NCBI GenBank assembly: GCA_945866165.1
Contig: CAMBGO010000071.1
Location: 1-10,010 of the forward strand
DNA length: 10,010 bases
Direction: 5' to 3'
From: Chitinophaga pinensis
GTDB taxonomy: Bacteria > Bacteroidota > Bacteroidia > Chitinophagales > Chitinophagaceae
Both the position numbers and the translations under genes were made by a program. Below are positions 6,744-10,010 of this stretch, in pieces (position 1 is the first letter of the stretch; each line of letters begins with the position of its first letter). The notes beneath the pieces are model-generated. The model did no database searches. It saw only the letters and a list, made by a program, of their open reading frames with translations, and was not told the origin of the DNA.

Positions 6744-7310
6744 ATGCATGAGATAGAACCATACTACAATTGGCGTCATTTATATAGTCCAGAAGAGGAT
6801 GCCCAATCTCCATTTTTTGGAAAATCACATTCTGAATTTGAGTTTACCCAAACGATTTACAACTATTATATTCATCCACAGTGGGACGATTATGGTTCCC
6901 AAACACTTTATATCAAGGTGCTCTTTTGTGATTATGATGAAGCATTTGTCATTATTGAAACAATTGGTGAGTGGAATGATGCCATTGAAAATGACATTAT
7001 GGTGCTGAAACGTGAGATTATTGATCAGATGATTAGTAAGGGGATTACAAAGTTTATTTTGATTGGGGAGAATGTACTCAATTTTCATAGCAGTGATGAT
7101 TGTTACTACGAAGAATGGTATGATGATATCCAAGACGATGGAGGATGGGTCATTTTGTTAAACTTACCAAGGCAGTCTGGTTCCGAATTTTTAAAGGCTG
7201 GAATACAACGCTATATCAATTTGGTTGATTTCCCTTCTTGGAGAACGTATACTCCGGCAAATTTGTTTATCAAATTGGATAATATGGTACTCAAAAAATT
7301 GAACAATTGA
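6744..7310 (+). CDS. Acidic protein of unknown function, third gene of the murQ operon
   Basis: The protein has 188 residues and I cannot assign a function. It has no signal peptide or membrane helix, so it should be cytoplasmic. It is very acidic and rich in aromatics in its first half (IEPYYNW at 3-9, YNYYIHPQWDDYG at 39-51), then alternates predicted strands and helices: LYIKVLF, AFVIIETIGEWNDAIEND (about 67-84), a helix around 87-99, and KFILIGENVLNFHSSDD (about 102-118). That GENVLNFHSSDDCYYEEWYDD region holds clustered His/Asp/Glu/Tyr residues that could bind a metal or substrate, but this is speculation. I have an impression of similar uncharacterised proteins across Bacteroidota, sometimes beside murQ, from memory only. 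The ATG at 6744 is the only good start; an earlier ATG at 6731 overlapping the murQ stop is in another frame and closes after six codons. Confidence 0.85.
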   Translation: MHEIEPYYNWRHLYSPEEDAQSPFFGKSHSEFEFTQTIYNYYIHPQWDDYGSQTLYIKVLFCDYDEAFVIIETIGEWNDAIENDIMVLKREIIDQMISKGITKFILIGENVLNFHSSDDCYYEEWYDDIQDDGGWVILLNLPRQSGSEFLKAGIQRYINLVDFPSWRTYTPANLFIKLDNMVLKKLNN

Positions 7311-7367
7311 CATTTTATATAAATCCTTGCAATGGATCTAATTAAATAAGATATACTCCTTCCTTTA

Positions 7368-7400
7368 TTGCGTTTTTATGGACTTCAAGTGTTAAATTTG
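7368..7400 (+). promoter_or_regulatory. Bacteroidota-type promoter for sdhC-sdhA
   Basis: TAAATTTG at 7393-7400 exactly fits the TAnnTTTG -7 element, and TTG at 7368-7370 sits 22 bp upstream as a -33 element. The start of transcription would be near 7405-7409, about 25 nt before the sdhC ATG. It lies in the 121-bp gap after the unknown protein, the longest non-coding stretch in the window, which supports a separate transcription unit for the respiratory genes. I see no convincing terminator or other element in the rest of that gap. Confidence 0.5.
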
Positions 7401-7431
7401 CAAATAATTGGAAATCTACTAAAAAGAAAAT

Positions 7432-8142
7432 ATGAACTGGAGTCAACTATTTAGTTCTTCGATTGGAAAAAAACTTTTAATGGCCTTGACAGGGATTTTT
7501 CTTGTAATTTTTTTGGTTGTTCATTGCTACGTAAATGCAAATGTGTTTTTTGAAAATCCACAATTGAATTTCAATCTTGCAGCCCATTTCATGGGGACTA
7601 ATATTTTGATTAGGATTTCTGAAATTGGTTTATTTGCTGGATTCATTGTTCACATTGTTCAAGGATACCGATTGGAGTTGCAAAATTGGTCGAAGCGCAA
7701 ATCAAGGTATGCAGTTACCGCAGGAAATAAAACTTCAAAGTGGTATTCAAGGTCGATGGCATTGTTGGGAACGTTGATTTTATTGTTTCTAATTGTTCAC
7801 CTTGTTCACTTTTGGGTGCCTTCAAGATTTGGCGGCCTTCTACCTTTCGTTCATGAAGGTCATGAATACCATGATCTATATGCCCAAATGAGAAATGTAT
7901 TTGCTGAACCATGGGTCTTAGCTCTTTATTTATTGGGTTGCTTTTCATTGTCATGGCATCTGTTGCATGGAATTCAGAGTGCTGCACAAACGATGGGATG
8001 GACAAATAAAAATTATTTCCCAATGATTAAGAATGTGGGTATTGTTTTTTCAATAGTTGTTCCATTGATATTTGCTCTCATGCCTATCCACATGCATTTT
8101 GATTTGAAAACAATACCAGGTGCATTAACACTTTTATTTTAA
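7432..8142 (+). CDS. sdhC: Succinate dehydrogenase/fumarate reductase cytochrome b subunit (single-subunit, di-heme type)
   Basis: This 236-residue integral membrane protein anchors the dehydrogenase, carries b hemes and exchanges electrons with menaquinone. Five hydrophobic segments are visible at about 14-34, 57-79, 108-128, 158-180 and 201-220, the layout of the Wolinella FrdC/Bacillus SdhC b558 type, which needs no SdhD. Heme-ligand candidates sit in the first four helices: His31 (LVVHCYVN), His74 (FIVHIVQGYR), His123 or His126 (IVHLVHFW) and His176 or His179 (LSWHLLHGIQSA). The start GKKLLMALTGIFL is typical of Bacteroidota homologues. sdhA follows after 23 bp and sdhB is expected next, giving the order C-A-B. 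In an aerobic member of this phylum it most likely works as complex II with menaquinone; fumarate reduction cannot be excluded. Confidence 0.93.
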   Translation: MNWSQLFSSSIGKKLLMALTGIFLVIFLVVHCYVNANVFFENPQLNFNLAAHFMGTNILIRISEIGLFAGFIVHIVQGYRLELQNWSKRKSRYAVTAGNKTSKWYSRSMALLGTLILLFLIVHLVHFWVPSRFGGLLPFVHEGHEYHDLYAQMRNVFAEPWVLALYLLGCFSLSWHLLHGIQSAAQTMGWTNKNYFPMIKNVGIVFSIVVPLIFALMPIHMHFDLKTIPGALTLLF

Positions 8143-8165
8143 ACATTATTTATAAAAAACCATAT

Positions 8166-10010
8166 ATGCTAGATTCTAAAATTCCTCCTGGGTCGCTTGA
8201 TGAAAAATGGATTAAATATAAGGGGTCAGTAAGGTTGGTAAATCCAGCCAATAAAAGAAAATTGGAGATAATTGTTGTTGGATCCGGTTTGGCAGGTGCA
8301 TCAGCGGCTGCTAGTTTAGGCGAAATGGGATATAAAGTAAAATCTTTTTGTTTTCAAGACTCACCGCGTAGGGCGCATTCAATTGCAGCACAAGGGGGCA
8401 TCAATGCTGCTAAGAATTATCAAAATGATGGTGATTCAGTTTACAGGTTGTTTTATGATACCATCAAAGGTGGTGATTACCGCTCGAGGGAAGGAAATGT
8501 GCATCGGTTGGCTGAAGTGAGTACCAATATTATAGATCAATGTGTTGCCCAAGGTGTTCCATTTGCAAGAGAATATGGTGGATTGCTTAGCAACCGTTCA
8601 TTTGGTGGTACCCAAGTTCAGAGAACATTTTATGCTGCTGGACAAACAGGTCAGCAATTGTTAATTGGAGCTTACCAATCATTAGAAAGACAAGTTGCAT
8701 TGGGTACTGTTGAAATGCATACTAGACACGAGATGATTGAATTGGTTGTCATCGACGGTAAGGCAAGAGGCATTATTGCACGTAATCTAGTAACAGGGGA
8801 ATTAGAAAGGCATTTCGGTCACGCCGTTTTATTATGCACTGGCGGTTATGGTAACGTGTTTTATCTATCTACAAATGCAATGGGTTCAAATGTAACTGCT
8901 GCATGGAAGGCGCATAAAAAAGGAGCATATTTCGCAAACCCTTGCTTCACACAAATTCATCCTACTTGTATTCCTGTTTCTGGAGATCATCAATCAAAAC
9001 TAACCTTGATGTCTGAGTCTCTCAGAAATGATGGAAGGATATGGGTACCGATGAAACAAAACGACAATCGAAAACCTGCCGATATTCCTGAAAATGAAAG
9101 AGATTATTATTTGGAGAGAAGGTATCCTGCTTTTGGAAACCTTGTTCCAAGAGACGTTGCTTCTAGGGCTGCCAAGGAAAGATGTGATGCTGGTTATGGA
9201 GTAGGTTCTTCCAAGCAAGCTGTATACCTTGATTATGCCGATGCAATCCAACGTTATGGAAAAATTGAGGCGAGCAAAAAAAACCTGGACAATATCGGTG
9301 CTGAAGCCATAACATCCTTAGGCAAAGATGTTGTTAAGGAAAAATATGGCAACCTGTTCAATATGTATGAAAAAATCACTGGAGAAAATCCGTATGAAAC
9401 TCCAATGAGAATTTATCCAGCTGTTCACTATACCATGGGTGGATTGTGGGTGGATTATGAATTAAAGACTTCTGTAGATGGACTTTATGCATTAGGGGAA
9501 GCCAACTTTAGCGATCATGGTGCGAACCGATTGGGAGCATCTGCCTTGATGCAAGGTCTTGCTGATGGCTATTTTGTAATACCATACACTCTTGGTAATT
9601 ATCTATCTGATGAGATTGGTAAGGGAAATATATCGACGGATCATCCGGCCTTTGCAGATGCAGAGAAAAATGCCAATGATAGAATCAATAAGTTAATGTC
9701 TATCAAGGGTAAGCAAACAGTAGAAAGTTTCCATAAACGTCTTGGAAAAATCATATGGGATAAATGTGGTATGGCAAGAAATGAAGCTGGATTAAAACAA
9801 GCCATCGCAGAAGTTAGAGCGCTTCGTGATGAGTTTTGGTCTGACGTTAAAATTCCTGGCAGTATCGATGAGATGAATCAAGAACTTGACAAGGCAGGAA
9901 GGGTAGCAGATTTTCTTGAGTTAGGCGAGTTGATGTGTATTGACGCCTTGGAAAGAAATGAAAGCTGTGGTGGTCATTTCCGGGAGGAATACCAAACAGC
10001 TGATGGAGAA
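8166..10010 (+). CDS. sdhA: Succinate dehydrogenase/fumarate reductase flavoprotein subunit, 3' end cut by window
   Basis: An open frame of 615 codons runs from the ATG at 8166 to the window edge without a stop. It oxidises succinate to fumarate (or the reverse) on a covalently bound FAD at the cytoplasmic face. Visible motifs are the dinucleotide loop VVGSGLAGASAA at 37-48, RAHSIAAQGG at 69-78 with His71 as the FAD-linked histidine, IHPTCIP at 264-270, PRDVASRA at 328-335 with Arg329 as the probable proton-transfer arginine, HYTMGG at 421-426 and GANRLGASAL at 452-461 for dicarboxylate binding. SESLRNDGR is typical of the Bacteroidota/Wolinella B-type group rather than E. coli SdhA. The visible end (RNESCGGHFREEYQ) belongs to the C-terminal domain, so probably only a few dozen residues are missing (usual length about 640). 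It is co-transcribed with sdhC. Confidence 0.97.
   Translation, partial: MLDSKIPPGSLDEKWIKYKGSVRLVNPANKRKLEIIVVGSGLAGASAAASLGEMGYKVKSFCFQDSPRRAHSIAAQGGINAAKNYQNDGDSVYRLFYDTIKGGDYRSREGNVHRLAEVSTNIIDQCVAQGVPFAREYGGLLSNRSFGGTQVQRTFYAAGQTGQQLLIGAYQSLERQVALGTVEMHTRHEMIELVVIDGKARGIIARNLVTGELERHFGHAVLLCTGGYGNVFYLSTNAMGSNVTAAWKAHKKGAYFANPCFTQIHPTCIPVSGDHQSKLTLMSESLRNDGRIWVPMKQNDNRKPADIPENERDYYLERRYPAFGNLVPRDVASRAAKERCDAGYGVGSSKQAVYLDYADAIQRYGKIEASKKNLDNIGAEAITSLGKDVVKEKYGNLFNMYEKITGENPYETPMRIYPAVHYTMGGLWVDYELKTSVDGLYALGEANFSDHGANRLGASALMQGLADGYFVIPYTLGNYLSDEIGKGNISTDHPAFADAEKNANDRINKLMSIKGKQTVESFHKRLGKIIWDKCGMARNEAGLKQAIAEVRALRDEFWSDVKIPGSIDEMNQELDKAGRVADFLELGELMCIDALERNESCGGHFREEYQTADGE

Noticed and set aside
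7323..7337. Possible hairpin ATCC/GGAT after the unknown protein as a terminator
   Set aside because: Only four pairing bases around a 7-base loop and no T run, so it is not convincing.
7530..7542. The words GTAAATGCAAA in sdhC and again near 5278 in the kinase gene as a dispersed repeat
   Set aside because: Both encode Val-Asn-Ala-Asn in AT-rich code, there are only two copies, and the flanks do not match.
7789..7809. Short tandem repeat TTGTTCAC/TTGTTCAC in sdhC
   Set aside because: It is explained by the coding sequence for IVHLVH in a heme-binding helix.
9000..9251. Open frame on the - strand inside sdhA
   Set aside because: It overlaps conserved SdhA code, and its low-complexity product and lack of upstream signals fit a shadow frame.

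Overview
The window is AT-rich, densely packed chromosomal DNA that looks like Bacteroidota, most likely from the Chitinophagia/Sphingobacteriia/Saprospiria side, though the exact class is inferred. Four things point there: an outer-membrane barrel of a family I associate with this phylum, an HU-CCDC81-type membrane protein, a one-subunit di-heme type succinate dehydrogenase cytochrome b followed by SdhA, and promoter-like sites of the Bacteroidota form (TTG, about 22 bp, TAnnTTTG). No purine-rich Shine-Dalgarno sites stand out before most starts, as expected for the phylum.

Left block (1-3417, + strand): the 3' end of a TPR protein, a plug-less TonB-receptor-like outer-membrane barrel, an HU-CCDC81-domain protein with one membrane helix, and a zinc-ribbon SAM-dependent methyltransferase. 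They are separated by only 3-8 bp, so they are probably one transcript. The first three suggest a cell-envelope assembly or scaffold unit. The methyltransferase substrate cannot be read from sequence.

Middle (3426-5012, - strand): a complete S41 carboxy-terminal processing protease with an N-terminal membrane anchor, a PDZ domain and an intact Ser/Lys/Gln catalytic set. Its 3' end converges on the methyltransferase with an 8-bp gap that holds a small inverted repeat covering both stop codons.

Right of centre (5060-7310, + strand): a BadF/BcrA-type sugar kinase, N-acetylmuramic acid 6-phosphate etherase (murQ) and an acidic protein of unknown function, with 10- and 12-bp gaps. The kinase plus MurQ make a plausible cytoplasmic amino-sugar salvage route: phosphorylate MurNAc and/or GlcNAc, then cleave the lactyl ether of MurNAc-6-P to give GlcNAc-6-P. 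The set starts from a promoter-like site between it and the divergent protease gene.

Right end (7432-10010, + strand): sdhC with its own promoter-like site, then sdhA, which runs off the window lacking only its last few dozen codons. The iron-sulfur subunit sdhB is expected just beyond the edge.

No RNA gene, CRISPR array, insertion sequence, phage gene or obviously transferred segment was seen, and no non-coding stretch exceeds about 120 bp. I found no convincing new system. The most interesting leads are the unknown protein tied to murQ and the envelope-like barrel/HU-CCDC81 operon.
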